A model generated the notes under the pieces. It did not search any database. It saw only the letters and a program-made list of their open reading frames with translations, and had not been told where the DNA came from. Positions 8,543 to 18,670 of a stretch of 64,000 bases of DNA are shown piece by piece (position 1 is the first letter of the stretch; each line of letters starts with the position of its first letter). The position numbers and the translations under genes were made by a program. This DNA is from Burkholderiaceae bacterium. Its GTDB lineage: Bacteria; Pseudomonadota; Gammaproteobacteria; Burkholderiales; Burkholderiaceae_D. The DNA lies in NCBI GenBank assembly GCA_031291325.1, contig JARLJG010000001.1, positions 62,001 through 126,000 of the forward strand, written 5' to 3'.

Positions 8543-8995
8543 ATGCGCGGCTTCACCTTGCTGGAGTTGCTGGTGGTCGTGGTGATCGTCGGCATCACCT
8601 TGGGCATGGTGTCGTTTAGCGCGATGCCCAGCAGCCAGAAAAATTTGCAAAACGAAGCGCGCCGGATCGCCCTGTTATTGCAGGCGGCCCGCGACGAAGC
8701 GATTGTGCGCAATCGGCCGGTCGCCTTTGAAGCCAACGCCGACCGCTATAGCTTCCAGGTGCGCAACGAAAATGGCTGGGAGCCGATTACGGACGACGAT
8801 TTGATGCGCGAACGCGAGTTTAAAGTTGCTCCGGTGGGACTGGCGATGAATCCGGTGCCGGTGACCGGCAACGATCCGCTATGGATAGTTTTTGGCCGCG
8901 AACCGGTCGATAAACCGTTTGTGCTGACCATGTCGGTCGGCGAAGATGCGGTCGCCATCCGTGCCGACGGCATCGGCCATTTCAACGTCGAATGA
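8543..8995 (+). CDS. gspH: Type II secretion minor pseudopilin GspH
   Basis: A minor pseudopilin that joins the tip complex of the pseudopilus. The frame opens well upstream, but the ATG at 8543 gives MRG followed by FTLLELLVVVVIVG, an exact prepilin peptidase site with Glu5 and a very short 3-residue leader. The mature part (about 147 residues) ends in IRADGIGHFNVE, resembling the GspH C-terminal strand. Its stop codon overlaps the start of gspI (ATGA). Order in the operon supports GspH rather than another minor pseudopilin. Confidence 0.88.
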   Translation: MRGFTLLELLVVVVIVGITLGMVSFSAMPSSQKNLQNEARRIALLLQAARDEAIVRNRPVAFEANADRYSFQVRNENGWEPITDDDLMREREFKVAPVGLAMNPVPVTGNDPLWIVFGREPVDKPFVLTMSVGEDAVAIRADGIGHFNVE

Positions 8996-9396
8996 ACATG
9001 ACAAACGCTCGCGCCTGCGCCCAGTTCGACCGCCGCCGCAGCGCCGCCGGTTTTACGCTGCTCTAGGTGTTGGTGGCGCTGGTGATCGTCGGCACGGCCC
9101 TGGGCGCATGCCTGCGCGCGGTCGGCAGCCTGACGCAAAACAGCAACGACTTGCGGGCGTCGATGATGGCAACCTGGTCGGCGGAAAACCGGCTCACGCA
9201 AATCCGCCTCGGCAGCGAGTTTCCCGATATCGGCGAGCGCGATTTCGACTGCCCGCAGAGCGACCTGCAACTGGTTTGCCACGAAAAGGTCATGTCGACG
9301 CCCAACCCGCTGTTTCGCCGGGTCGAAGTTGGCGTCGCCGAAGCCAGCTTTCCCGAGCGCCGCATCGTCAAACTCAATCAATTGGTGCCGCGATGA
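8992..9396 (+). pseudogene. gspI: Type II secretion minor pseudopilin GspI, interrupted by an amber codon
   Basis: The reading frame runs from the ATG at 8992 (overlapping the gspH stop) to 9396 (overlapping the gspJ start) but has an in-frame TAG at 9064-9066, codon 25. The text around it reads GFTLL-stop-VLVALVIVG, so the stop replaces the Glu at mature position 5 that almost every pseudopilin has. A single base change, GAG to TAG, explains it. The rest of the gene is intact (134 codons, GspI-like C-terminal RRVEV...FPERRIVKL). GspI seeds the pseudopilus tip with GspJ and GspK, so true loss should disable secretion. It may be a real mutation, a suppressed stop or a sequencing error. Confidence 0.88.
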
Positions 9397-10040
9397 AGGC
9401 GCGCGGATTCACGCTGATCGAATTGCTGGTGGCCATCGGCATCCTGGCGATAGTCGCGGTGCTGGGTTGGCGCGGGCTGGATGGCATCATTCGCGCGCGT
9501 GTCAGTTTGACCGAGCAGCTGGAGCAAACCCGCGACATGCAATTGACCTTCGCCCAAATGCAAAGCGATTGCGCCGCCGTTGCGCCGCTGACGGTGATTG
9601 GCAACAGCCGGCCGCAATTGCTTGCAGATGGCGAGCGCTTGCGGCTGGTGCGCACCGTGTTTGTCGACGATCAGCCGTCGCGCCTGGAAGTGGTGGTGTA
9701 TCGCTTGAAAGACGGGATCCTGACGCGCCGCGAATCGCAGCCGACCCGCGACCTGAAGCAGTTGGACTCGCTCTGGAGTTCGACTGCCGACGATACCGCC
9801 GACAATACTGCCGACCAAGTGCCGCCAGTGGTGCTGCAGACCGGCGTGACCAGCATGGCGATGCGCATGTGGCTGGGCAACGGACCCTGGCAGACCAATG
9901 CGACGGCATCGACCACGACAGTGGCCGCCACGCCGGGACAGACCAGCAATCCGAATGCGTTGCGCGGGCTGGAAGTGTCGCTGCGGACCAAGTCGAGCGA
10001 TGCGGTGATGATCAAATCCTTCCTGGTGGGGCCGGTATGA
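9393..10040 (+). CDS. gspJ: Type II secretion minor pseudopilin GspJ
   Basis: A 215-residue minor pseudopilin of the GspI-J-K tip complex. The ATG at 9393 overlaps the gspI stop and yields a short leader MKARG followed by FTLIELLVAIGILAIVAV, with Glu5. The following helix and the REL-type C-terminal (LRGLEVSLRT) fit GspJ. A Thr/Ala-rich insertion is seen around residues 170-185. Overlap of both ends with neighbours (ATGA) shows tight translational coupling across gspH-I-J-K, so a stop in gspI could also reduce translation of this gene. Confidence 0.93.
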   Translation: MKARGFTLIELLVAIGILAIVAVLGWRGLDGIIRARVSLTEQLEQTRDMQLTFAQMQSDCAAVAPLTVIGNSRPQLLADGERLRLVRTVFVDDQPSRLEVVVYRLKDGILTRRESQPTRDLKQLDSLWSSTADDTADNTADQVPPVVLQTGVTSMAMRMWLGNGPWQTNATASTTTVAATPGQTSNPNALRGLEVSLRTKSSDAVMIKSFLVGPV

Positions 10041-11098
10041 GGTCGCCCATGCGGGCCTTCGATGCGCAACGCGGCGTGGCGGTGATTACCGCGCTATTGT
10101 TGACGACCCTGGCCATTACGATTGTCGCCAGCCTGTTTTGGCAACAGCAGGTGCAAGTCCGCTCGATTGAAAATCAGCGGTTGCAGTTGCAAAAGCAATG
10201 GATATTGCGCGGCGCGCTCGATTGGGCGCGCCTGGTCTTGCGCGAAGACGCGCGCAATTCAAACGTCGATTATCTGGGCGAACCGTGGTCGGTGCCGCTG
10301 GAAGACACGCGCCTGGATCAATATGTCGACGACAATCGCGGCGAGGAAGATGCCAGCGATGCGACCTTGTCTGGGAACATGGTCGATGCCCAAGCGCACC
10401 TGAATTTGACCAATCTTTGTGTCGGCAGCGTGATCAATCAGGCGCAGTTGACCGCGTTTGCGCGCTTGCTGGACAATTTGGGCTTGAATTCGTCGCTGGC
10501 GCAAGCCACCGCAACCATGATGCAGACCGCGCAAAAGGCCAGCGGTCAGACGCAGGCCGCTGCCGCCGCAGCATCTGCGGCAGCGGCGGCCACGACCGCA
10601 GCGGCGAACGCTTCCAACGCCACCCTGATGCCGACCACGTCGTCGACGGCATCGGTCAGCGGCGCCGTGCCGACCTCGGGATCAGGCGCCAGCAGCGAAC
10701 CGCTGGGCCTGACCCAGCGCGAAGATTTGCTGGCGGTGCCGGGTTTTTCACCGCAGATATTGGCAAAATTAAAAGATTATGTGGAAGTGTTGCCGACGGT
10801 AACGCCGGTCAACGTGAATACCGCGCCGGCTGAAGTATTGAGCGCGATCGTTCCCGACCTGGCCCTGGCAGATGCCAGCAGCTTGGTGGCGCGGCGGACT
10901 TACTATAGCAGCGTTGGCGATTTCACCTCGAAATTGGGCGGGAAAACCCAGGGATTCGGGGCCAATACCATCGATGTCAAGACAAATTATTTTCTGGTGA
11001 ACGGAAAAGTACGCTTGAGCCGCGCCGCACTCGACGTACAATCGCTGATCCAGCGCAATGGGACCAATACGACGATTATTTGGACCCGACAAAATTGA
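10037..11098 (+). CDS. gspK: Type II secretion minor pseudopilin GspK
   Basis: The large tip pseudopilin, 353 residues. The leader is followed by GVAVITALLLTTLAITIVASLFW: as is normal for GspK, there is no Glu at position 5. The SAM-like/helix-hairpin part (REDLLAVPGFSPQILAKLKDYV, then VNVNTAPAEVLSAI) is the GspK signature. An unusual Ala/Ser/Thr-rich stretch lies around residues 175-225 (bases 10550-10690), likely a disordered insertion. The start overlaps the gspJ stop. Confidence 0.93.
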   Translation: MRSPMRAFDAQRGVAVITALLLTTLAITIVASLFWQQQVQVRSIENQRLQLQKQWILRGALDWARLVLREDARNSNVDYLGEPWSVPLEDTRLDQYVDDNRGEEDASDATLSGNMVDAQAHLNLTNLCVGSVINQAQLTAFARLLDNLGLNSSLAQATATMMQTAQKASGQTQAAAAAASAAAAATTAAANASNATLMPTTSSTASVSGAVPTSGSGASSEPLGLTQREDLLAVPGFSPQILAKLKDYVEVLPTVTPVNVNTAPAEVLSAIVPDLALADASSLVARRTYYSSVGDFTSKLGGKTQGFGANTIDVKTNYFLVNGKVRLSRAALDVQSLIQRNGTNTTIIWTRQN

Positions 11099-11125
11099 GC
11101 AATCCGACACAGGGAACGGAACACT

Positions 11126-12409
11126 TTGAGCACATTGTTTATACGCCTGCCGTCCAAAGCTGCCGCCGAGGCGGCTGAACATTGGTTGGCCCTGCCATGC
11201 CCGTTCGCGCTGGCGTCGCCCGCCGATGTGGTCGAGCGGGAAGGAATCGCACCCTTGTCCGAACTGGCCGGCGCGGTGGCGTCCGCGCAGCGGGTAGTGC
11301 TGGTGCTGGCCGCCAGCGACGTTACTTTATTGCGCGTCAAGACGCCGCCGTTGTCGGCTGCCAGGTTAAGGCTGGTCTTGCCGAATCTGGTGGAAGACCA
11401 GTTGATGGCCGACCCGGACGAATGCGTGGTCGTGCCCGGCAATTTGGCGGACGGCTTGCGCACGGCAGCGGTGGTGCAGCGCGGCTGGCTGGACATCCTG
11501 TCGAAAGCGTTTACCGGCTTCGGCGCCCGCACCTTGGTGGCGGTGCCGGCGCAACTGTGCCTGCCATACCGCGAGGGCAGCGTGACCGCGGCGATTGCGG
11601 AGCAAGGCGTCGATATCGACCTGACGCTGCGCCTGTCCGAACAAAACGGCGTCGGCTTGCCGATCATGCCGGAATCTTCCGACGATGCCGCGCAAGAAGT
11701 GCGTGCCGCATTGCGGGCACTGGCGCCTGCGATGCCGATTACCCTGTATGTGCCGCACAACCATGTGATCGGCTATCGGCAGGCCTACGCCAACGACTTT
11801 GCCGACGATGCGCAGGCGGGCGAGTCCGGCATAACCGTATTCGCCGACAACTGGTCGCATTGGATCGCCGGCGCCGGCCGCGCGTCTTTGAACTTGCTGT
11901 CCGGCTTGGGGGCCGGCAGCGGACCGCAAGTCAATTGGCGGCAATGGCGATGGGCGATTGCGCTGACCGGCGCTGTCTTAGCGATCAACGCGTTGGGCTT
12001 GAACATCGACTGGTGGAACATGAAGCGCGAGGCCGCCACCCTGCGCACCGGGATGGTCCAGACCTATAGGTCGGCGTTCCCGAAAGAGACCGTGATCCTC
12101 GATCCGTTGGCGCAGATGCATAAGAAGATCGACCAGGCGCAACGCAACGCAGGGCGCGCCGAGCCGGACGATTTTGGACAGCTTGCCGCCAATTTCGCCG
12201 AAGTGCTGGCGTCCCAGCATCCGGCCTCGGGCGCGGGCGCAGCGGCGTCGCCAATCGCGTCGATTGAATATCGCGAACGCAATTTGCTGGTGCGCGTCAA
12301 GCCGGACAGCAAGCTTTCGCAAGACAAGGTGAAGGCTGCGCTGGCGACGCGCAACCTGAGCCTGAACAGCCAGTCGAATGGCGTGTGGCAGATCGGGAGC
12401 CTTAAATGA
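11126..12409 (+). CDS. gspL: Type II secretion assembly platform protein GspL
   Basis: A 427-residue bitopic inner-membrane protein that recruits the GspE ATPase. The N-terminal 260 residues form the cytoplasmic actin-like domain, and a transmembrane helix follows near residues 275-293 (WAIALTGAVLAINALGLNI). The C-terminal periplasmic domain ends in VWQIGSLK. The start is a TTG at 11126 with AGGGA upstream. It overlaps gspM by four bases. Confidence 0.88.
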   Translation: MSTLFIRLPSKAAAEAAEHWLALPCPFALASPADVVEREGIAPLSELAGAVASAQRVVLVLAASDVTLLRVKTPPLSAARLRLVLPNLVEDQLMADPDECVVVPGNLADGLRTAAVVQRGWLDILSKAFTGFGARTLVAVPAQLCLPYREGSVTAAIAEQGVDIDLTLRLSEQNGVGLPIMPESSDDAAQEVRAALRALAPAMPITLYVPHNHVIGYRQAYANDFADDAQAGESGITVFADNWSHWIAGAGRASLNLLSGLGAGSGPQVNWRQWRWAIALTGAVLAINALGLNIDWWNMKREAATLRTGMVQTYRSAFPKETVILDPLAQMHKKIDQAQRNAGRAEPDDFGQLAANFAEVLASQHPASGAGAAASPIASIEYRERNLLVRVKPDSKLSQDKVKAALATRNLSLNSQSNGVWQIGSLK

Positions 12410-12918
12410 AAACGGGTTTGTTGAGTGCAGTCAACGCGTCGGCTGCGACTTTCTGGAATGGCCGCAACGAACGCGAGCGCACCATCTTGCGCGTCGGCGC
12501 AGCCGCATTGGCGACGCTCCTTGTCTATGCGATTTTCTTCGGCCCGGCCCTGGGAGGGCGGCAGAAACTGAGCGAGGCGTTGCCGGGATTGCGCCAGCAG
12601 GCAGCGGAAATGCAGGCTTTGTCGAAACAGGCGGCCGAACTGAGCACCGGCGGCGCGGCGGAAGCGCCGCCGCTGTCGCAAGAAACCCTGGCGGCGTCGT
12701 TTGCCAGTCGCGGCATGAAGCCGCAAACCCTGGCGGTGACCGACGACATGGTGCGCGTGCAATTGAATCCGGTTTCGTTTGCCGGCTTGCTGGAATGGCT
12801 CGACGATCAGCAAAAGGTTTCCCACTTGACCGTGGTCGACGCCAATTTCATCGCCTTGCCGCAAACCGACATGGTGAATGCGACCTTGACGCTGAAGCAG
12901 CAAAGAAGCGGGGAATAG
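12406..12918 (+). CDS. gspM: Type II secretion assembly platform protein GspM
   Basis: A 170-residue inner-membrane protein that partners with GspL. It has a short cytoplasmic N-terminus with the conserved WNGRNERERTIL before a single membrane helix (about residues 30-46), then a periplasmic ferredoxin-like domain. The start overlaps the gspL stop (ATGA). Size, position and topology agree with GspM. Confidence 0.87.
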   Translation: MKTGLLSAVNASAATFWNGRNERERTILRVGAAALATLLVYAIFFGPALGGRQKLSEALPGLRQQAAEMQALSKQAAELSTGGAAEAPPLSQETLAASFASRGMKPQTLAVTDDMVRVQLNPVSFAGLLEWLDDQQKVSHLTVVDANFIALPQTDMVNATLTLKQQRSGE

Positions 12919-12939
12919 AGTGGCTGACCGAGGAAAACC

Positions 12940-13710
12940 ATGCGCCGCTTCGTGATATGGTCCGCCGCAGCACTGCTGACGGTGGCGCTGACCATGTTGG
13001 CCTTTTGCCCGGCGGCCTGGCTATCGTATGCGTTGGAGCGGCAAACCGGCGGACGTTTGACGCTGGGCGACGCGCAAGGCACACTATGGCGCGGATCGGC
13101 GTTTGTCGGCGCGGCGCCGGGCAAGAACGACCCGGTCGCGCCTTTGTTGCCGGGCCGTTTTTCGTGGCGCATTTCGCCGTTGCTGCTGGTTGGCCGGGTG
13201 GATGCAGAGCTGGAAAATGCGTCGGCCCTGTCGCAAGCGGTGCAAATTGGCGGCAGTTGGTCGCAATGGCAAATCGGCGCGGCGGCGCTGGATCTGCCAG
13301 CCGAGCGCTTGGCCGGGCTGGGTGCGCCGTTGAATACGATACAAATGACCGGGCAGATGAAACTGTCCTGGGGGCCGTTGCTGTTGGTGCGGCAGGGTGA
13401 CGCGGTCGCGCTGACCGGCAGCATGAGTCTGGACCTGGACGATATCGCTTCGCGGCTGTCGCCGATCAAGCCGCTGGGAGCTTATCGGATCACGCTGGTG
13501 TGGAGCGGAACCGATGCGATCATGGAGTTGAAAACTGCCAGCGGTCCGATGTTGTTGAGCGGTAAAGGCACGGTGGCAAACGGCAGGTTCCATTTTTCAG
13601 GCAAGGCGGAAGCCGAAGAAGGACAGGAACAAAAGTTGGCAAATTTACTCAATTTGCTGGGTCAGCATCAGAGAGACGGTAATAAGGACGTGTACGCGTT
13701 AAAGCTATGA
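12940..13710 (+). CDS. gspN: Type II secretion protein GspN
   Basis: A 256-residue protein with an N-terminal membrane anchor (residues 7-25) and the GspN family start YALERQTGGRLTLGDAQGTLWRGSA. GspN is present in a subset of type II systems; its exact role is unclear and it is not essential everywhere. The stop codon overlaps the gspD start by four bases. Confidence 0.88.
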   Translation: MRRFVIWSAAALLTVALTMLAFCPAAWLSYALERQTGGRLTLGDAQGTLWRGSAFVGAAPGKNDPVAPLLPGRFSWRISPLLLVGRVDAELENASALSQAVQIGGSWSQWQIGAAALDLPAERLAGLGAPLNTIQMTGQMKLSWGPLLLVRQGDAVALTGSMSLDLDDIASRLSPIKPLGAYRITLVWSGTDAIMELKTASGPMLLSGKGTVANGRFHFSGKAEAEEGQEQKLANLLNLLGQHQRDGNKDVYALKL

Positions 13711-15926
13711 AAAAAGACAATCGATTTGCAGTGCCGTTTAAAAAGAGAAACGATTGGCGTCGTTTGAGCGCTGCGGCGGCGGTATGTTGCACGCTGGCGA
13801 CGGCGCAGCCGGTGTTCGCGCAGGACCCGACAGCCGACGAGGCCACCCTCAATTTTGTCGGCGCCGACATCGAGTCGGTGGTCAAGGCGATCGGTCATTA
13901 CACCAACACTACCTTCATTATCGATCCGCGCGTCAAGGGAACCATTACGCTGGTGGCGGAAAAGCCGGTCGATAAGGCGCATGCCTATCGCCTGTTGATT
14001 TCCGCGCTGCGCCTGCAAGGCTTCACGGTGGTGGTGGCTGACGGCTTCACCAAAGTCGTGCCGGAAGCAGATGCCAAACTGCAAGTCGGCCCAGCCGAAG
14101 TCGCGGCGGTCAAAGGCGACCAGATCGCGACCGAAATTTTTCGCCTGAACTACGAGTCGGCCACCAATCTGGTGACCGTGCTGAGGCCGCTGATTTCGCC
14201 CAACAACACCATCAATGCCAACGTCGGCAATAACACGCTGGTGGTCACCGATTATGCCGACAATCTGAAGCGCTTGAGCAAGATCATCGCCGCGCTCGAC
14301 GGCCCTTCCACTGCCGACATCGACATCGTGCCGATCAAATATGCGATTGCCAGCGATATCGCGATCATGATCAATAAATTGCTGGAGCCTGCCACCGGCG
14401 GCGCGCCCGACGCTGGCAAGATAATCCTGACCGCCGATCCGCGCACCAATGCGGTGTTGATCAAGGCGCCATCGGACGCGCGCGCCAACCTGGCCAAATC
14501 CTTGATTGCCAAGCTCGACCAGCCGACCGCGTTGCCTGGCAATGTCCATGTCGTGTACCTGAAAAATGCCGATGCGATGAAGCTTGCGCTGACGCTGCGG
14601 GCGGTGGTGTCCTCCGATTCGGCGTCGGGCAGTTCGTCGGGAACGAGCGGCGCCCAGAACGGCGCGGCACAGACGCCGATGACGGCGCCGACTTCGCCGA
14701 CTTCCGGCAGCAATGGCAACGGCGCTGGCACTACCATACCGGCATCGACGCCGGCATCGCCTTCGACCTTGCCGGGCGGTGGCGCCGCCGGTTTCATTCA
14801 GGCCGACCAGGCAACCAATACCTTGATCATCACCTGCAGCGACACCGTCTATCGCAACCTGCGTTTTGTGATCGACCAATTGGATGCGCGCCGGGCCGAG
14901 GTGTATATCGAATCGCTGATCGTCGAAGTGACCGACTCGCTGGAGTCCGAATTGGGCGTGCAGTTTGCGGCGCTGTCGGGCAACTCCAATAGCGGGTATC
15001 GGGTTGGCAGCGTTACGTCCTTTTCCTCCGGTGGCAACAATTTGCTTGACTTGGCGTCAGCCTATACCAGCAGCTCATCGAGCTCCAGTTCGAGTTCCTC
15101 GCTGCCGGGTAACGGACTGTCGCTCGGGATATTCAAAGAGGTCGGCGGGCAGTTGACCCTGGGTGCAATCGCCCACGCGATTGCCAGCGACAATGCGTCC
15201 AATATCCTGTCGATGCCGAATCTGATTACGCTCGACAACGAAGAAGCGACCGTGATCGTCGGCCAGAACGTTCCCTTGGTCAGTGGCCAATACACTACTA
15301 CCAGTTCCGGCTCATCCAACCCGTTTCAGACCGTCGACCGCAAGGACATCGGTTTGAAATTGCGCGTGCGGCCGCAGATTTCCGAAGGCGGCACCATCAA
15401 AATGTCGATTTACCAGGAATCGTCCAGCATCGACTCCACGCAAACCAATTCGGCCGGATTGATTACCAATCTGCGTTCGATTACCACCAATGTATTGGTG
15501 GACGACGGCCAGATTATTGCGTTGGGCGGCTTGATCCAGGACAGCGTCAGCGACACCAACGAGCAAGTGCCGGGATTGGGCGATCTTCCCCTGATCGGCA
15601 ACTTGTTCAAATACAAGACCCGCAGCCGCAGCAAGACCAATCTGATGATCTTCTTGCGGCCGATCGTCATCCGCAGCGCCGAGCAAAGCGCCAAGGTGAC
15701 TGCCGATCGTTACGATTACGTGCGCAACGAACAAAAACTCACGCAACCCAAGCAGTCCACGGTATTGCAAAACTATCCTGCGCCGATCCTGCCGCCTGAC
15801 CAAAACGGCAATGTCGGCGGCGGCGGGTTAGTGAAGATCGTGCCAAGCGCCAGTGGCGTGATACCTGTCGCGCCTGCCGCGACCGATACTCCATTGATCG
15901 ACCTGACTACCAAGCCAAAACAATAA
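13707..15926 (+). CDS. gspD: Type II secretion secretin GspD
   Basis: The outer-membrane secretin, 739 residues, forming the multimeric export channel. A signal peptide ends near PVFAQ. N0 to N3 ring domains follow ([15 protein letters not shown], then [20 protein letters not shown] and repeats). The C-terminal secretin domain carries VPLVSGQY and [15 protein letters not shown]. Two low-complexity segments stand out: a Ser/Gly/Thr linker inside N3 (about residues 305-355) and a run of ten Ser near residue 455 (bases 15068-15100), which lies in a secretin-domain loop. No gspS pilotin gene is nearby. Confidence 0.97.
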   Translation: MKKDNRFAVPFKKRNDWRRLSAAAAVCCTLATAQPVFAQDPTADEATLNFVGADIESVVKAIGHYTNTTFIIDPRVKGTITLVAEKPVDKAHAYRLLISALRLQGFTVVVADGFTKVVPEADAKLQVGPAEVAAVKGDQIATEIFRLNYESATNLVTVLRPLISPNNTINANVGNNTLVVTDYADNLKRLSKIIAALDGPSTADIDIVPIKYAIASDIAIMINKLLEPATGGAPDAGKIILTADPRTNAVLIKAPSDARANLAKSLIAKLDQPTALPGNVHVVYLKNADAMKLALTLRAVVSSDSASGSSSGTSGAQNGAAQTPMTAPTSPTSGSNGNGAGTTIPASTPASPSTLPGGGAAGFIQADQATNTLIITCSDTVYRNLRFVIDQLDARRAEVYIESLIVEVTDSLESELGVQFAALSGNSNSGYRVGSVTSFSSGGNNLLDLASAYTSSSSSSSSSSSLPGNGLSLGIFKEVGGQLTLGAIAHAIASDNASNILSMPNLITLDNEEATVIVGQNVPLVSGQYTTTSSGSSNPFQTVDRKDIGLKLRVRPQISEGGTIKMSIYQESSSIDSTQTNSAGLITNLRSITTNVLVDDGQIIALGGLIQDSVSDTNEQVPGLGDLPLIGNLFKYKTRSRSKTNLMIFLRPIVIRSAEQSAKVTADRYDYVRNEQKLTQPKQSTVLQNYPAPILPPDQNGNVGGGGLVKIVPSASGVIPVAPAATDTPLIDLTTKPKQ

Positions 15927-17374
15927 TGACCCAAGCCCGTCTTTTGCCCTATTCGTTCGCGCGCGACTTCACGTTGTTGGCGCGGCGCGGCGATGCTGTC
16001 GATGGCGGCGTCGCGCCGGCTGTCGAAGTCTGGGTCTCGGAGGCGACCTCGCCGACCGCCATCGCTGAAGTGAGCCGGCGCTATGGGCGCGTCAAGCTCA
16101 AGATGCTCTCGCGCGAAGCGCTGGAGCAGGCAATCGCCGCAGCCTATGCCGGCTCCGGCGGCGACGCCGCGCAAGTGGTCGACGAAGTCGAATCCGATCT
16201 CGATCTGGCCAAGCTGATGCTGGATATGCCGGCCATCGAAGACTTGTTGGAATCGGCCGACGACGCCCCGGTGATCCGCATGATTAACGCGTTGCTGACC
16301 CAGGCCTTGCGGGAAGAGGCGTCGGATATCCACATCGAGCCGTTCGAGCAGATTTCGGTGGTGCGCTTTCGCATCGACGGTTCGCTGCGCGACGTGGTGC
16401 GCCCGAAAAAGGCGATCCATGCATCGCTGATTTCGCGCATCAAGATCATGGCGCAATTGGATATCGCGGAAAAGCGCCTGCCGCAAGACGGTCGCATCAC
16501 CTTGCGCGTGGGCGGCAAGCCGGTCGACGTGCGCGTGTCGACCTTGCCGACCGGACATGGCGAACGCGCGGTATTGCGTCTGCTCGACAAGGAAGCCGGG
16601 CGCCTCGACTTGAAGCACCTGGGCATGAGCGCGGAAGTGTTGACGCAATTCGACGAATTGATCGGCCAGCCGCACGGCATCGTGCTGGTCACCGGGCCGA
16701 CCGGCTCCGGCAAGACCACCACCTTGTACGCAGCGCTGTCGCGCCTGAACGCCAGCACCACCAATATCTTGACGGTCGAAGACCCGATCGAATACGAGTT
16801 GCCGGGGGTTGGGCAGACGCAAGTCAACGCCCGCATCGAAATGACCTTTGCCAAGGCCTTGCGCGCGATTTTGCGGCAAGACCCGGATGTCATCATGATC
16901 GGCGAAATCCGCGACCTCGAAACCGCGCAGATCGCGGTGCAGGCGTCGCTGACCGGGCATCTGGTGCTGGCGACATTGCATACCAACGACTCGGCGGCTG
17001 CCATCACCCGTTTGCTCGATATGGGGATTGAACCGTTCCTGTTGTCGTCGTCCTTGCTCGGCGTCGTTGCGCAGCGGCTGGTGCGCAAATTATGCGAGCA
17101 TTGCAAGGCGCACGACGGCCATCAATGGGTCGCGGTCGGTTGCGAAAAATGCGGGCAGACCGGCTATCACGGGCGGGTCGGCGTCTACGAATTGCTGCAA
17201 ACCACCGACGCCATCAGCGCGCAAATACATAGTCAGGCCTCGGAAGCGGACATACGCGCCGCCGCGCAAAAGGACGGCATGCACACCATGCGCGAAGACG
17301 GCGAGCGTTGGTTGACGCAAGGCGTGACGACGCACGCCGAACTGCTGCGCGTGACCAAGGAAAATACCAAATGA
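15926..17374 (+). CDS. gspE: Type II secretion ATPase GspE
   Basis: The cytoplasmic hexameric ATPase that powers pseudopilus assembly. Walker [11 protein letters not shown] is near residue 256, the Asp box [10 protein letters not shown] near 290, Walker [11 protein letters not shown] near 322, and a His box (TLHTNDS) follows. The zinc-binding Cys motif CEHC...CEKC is present near 390-412 but the loop between pairs is shorter than in GspE of Vibrio. 482 residues is typical. The ATG overlaps the gspD stop by one base (TAATG). Confidence 0.96.
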   Translation: MTQARLLPYSFARDFTLLARRGDAVDGGVAPAVEVWVSEATSPTAIAEVSRRYGRVKLKMLSREALEQAIAAAYAGSGGDAAQVVDEVESDLDLAKLMLDMPAIEDLLESADDAPVIRMINALLTQALREEASDIHIEPFEQISVVRFRIDGSLRDVVRPKKAIHASLISRIKIMAQLDIAEKRLPQDGRITLRVGGKPVDVRVSTLPTGHGERAVLRLLDKEAGRLDLKHLGMSAEVLTQFDELIGQPHGIVLVTGPTGSGKTTTLYAALSRLNASTTNILTVEDPIEYELPGVGQTQVNARIEMTFAKALRAILRQDPDVIMIGEIRDLETAQIAVQASLTGHLVLATLHTNDSAAAITRLLDMGIEPFLLSSSLLGVVAQRLVRKLCEHCKAHDGHQWVAVGCEKCGQTGYHGRVGVYELLQTTDAISAQIHSQASEADIRAAAQKDGMHTMREDGERWLTQGVTTHAELLRVTKENTK

Positions 17375-17430
17375 CACGATGCGCAAACGCGCCGCGGGCC
17401 GTCGCGGCCGCGACGGAAGGGTGCTGACAG

Positions 17431-18651
17431 GTGCCGGCATTTCGTTACGAAGCCGTCGATTCCAACGGCAATACCAAGAAAGGCGTGGTCAACGCCGATA
17501 GCGTGCGCGCCGCGCGCGCCGATCTGCGCGCGCGCGAGCTGGCGCCGATCGCGGTCGACCCGATTACCACGCAGCTAGACGAATCCGGGCAAACCAAGGC
17601 GCGCGCCTTCGGCGACCGCTTGTCGACTGTCGAACTGGCGCTATTCACACGGCAATTGGCCAGCCTGCTGGAAGCCAGTCTGCCGCTGGAGCAAGCCTTT
17701 ACCGCGTTGCTGGAACAGGCGGAACGACCGTTCGTGCGCGACCTGATCGCATCGATCCGGGCGGAAGTCATGGGCGGCTCGTCGCTGTCGGACGCGTTGT
17801 CGCAGCACCCGCGCGACTTTGCCGAAATTTATCGGGCGCTGGTGGCCTCGGGCGAGCAGATCGGGCAATTGTCGCGCGTGTTGTCGCGCCTGGCCGACTT
17901 CATCGAACGGCGCAACGCGCTGGTGCAAAAGGTCAAGCTGGCGTTCACTTATCCCGCCATTGTCACGGTGGTAGCGTTCGCCATCGTGATCTTCTTGCTG
18001 ACTTACGTGGTGCCGCAGATCGTCTCGGTGTTTGCCAATACCAAGCAAAAGCTGCCGTTCCTGACGGTGGCAATGCTGGCGATATCGGACTTCGTGCGCA
18101 GCGACGGCTGGATCGCGCTGATCTTGATCGTCGCCGCCGCCTTCGGCTGGCGCAGCGCATTGAAGAATCCGGCGATCAAGCGGCGCTGGCATACCTGGCT
18201 GTTGACTGCGCCCTTGTACGGCAAATTCGAGCGCAGCCTGAACACCTCGCGTTTCGCCAGCACGCTGGCAATTACCACCGGCTCGGGCGTGCCGATCTTG
18301 CGCGCGCTGCAAACCAGCCGCGATACCTTGTCCAATGTCGCCATGCGCGAACAAGTGGAAGAAGCGACAGCCAGCGTGCGCGAAGGCGTCAGCCTGGCGC
18401 GCGCATTGTCCGCGCACAAGCATTTTCCGCCGATGCTGATTCATATGATACGCGCCGGGGAAATCACCGGCGAATTGCCGGCCATGCTCGATCGCGCCGC
18501 CAGTGCGCAGGAAGCGGATCTGGAACGGCGCGCGATGACGATTGCCGGCCTGCTGGAGCCGGCGCTGATTTTGGCGATGGGCGTGGTGGTGTTGTTGATC
18601 GTGCTGGCGGTGCTGATGCCGATCATCGAGATCAATCAGCTGGTGCGTTAA
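17431..18651 (+). CDS. gspF: Type II secretion inner-membrane platform protein GspF
   Basis: A 406-residue polytopic protein with two copies of the T2SF domain. It starts with PAFRYEAVDSNGNTKKG, the standard GspF N-terminus. Three membrane helices are predicted at about 170-195, 222-240 and 372-400. The start is a GTG at 17431. A 56-base gap separates it from gspE, the largest in the D-E-F part of the operon. Confidence 0.95.
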   Translation: MPAFRYEAVDSNGNTKKGVVNADSVRAARADLRARELAPIAVDPITTQLDESGQTKARAFGDRLSTVELALFTRQLASLLEASLPLEQAFTALLEQAERPFVRDLIASIRAEVMGGSSLSDALSQHPRDFAEIYRALVASGEQIGQLSRVLSRLADFIERRNALVQKVKLAFTYPAIVTVVAFAIVIFLLTYVVPQIVSVFANTKQKLPFLTVAMLAISDFVRSDGWIALILIVAAAFGWRSALKNPAIKRRWHTWLLTAPLYGKFERSLNTSRFASTLAITTGSGVPILRALQTSRDTLSNVAMREQVEEATASVREGVSLARALSAHKHFPPMLIHMIRAGEITGELPAMLDRAASAQEADLERRAMTIAGLLEPALILAMGVVVLLIVLAVLMPIIEINQLVR

Positions 18652-18670
18652 ATTAATTGAAAGGGATTGA

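Noticed and set aside
9067-9396. Restart of GspI from the GTG after the amber codon
   Set aside because: Such a product would lack the leader, the cleavage site and Glu5, so it could not act as a pseudopilin; no ribosome site precedes it.
13668-14879. 403-codon open frame opposite gspD
   Set aside because: Antisense shadow of the secretin gene, with no motif or ribosome site.
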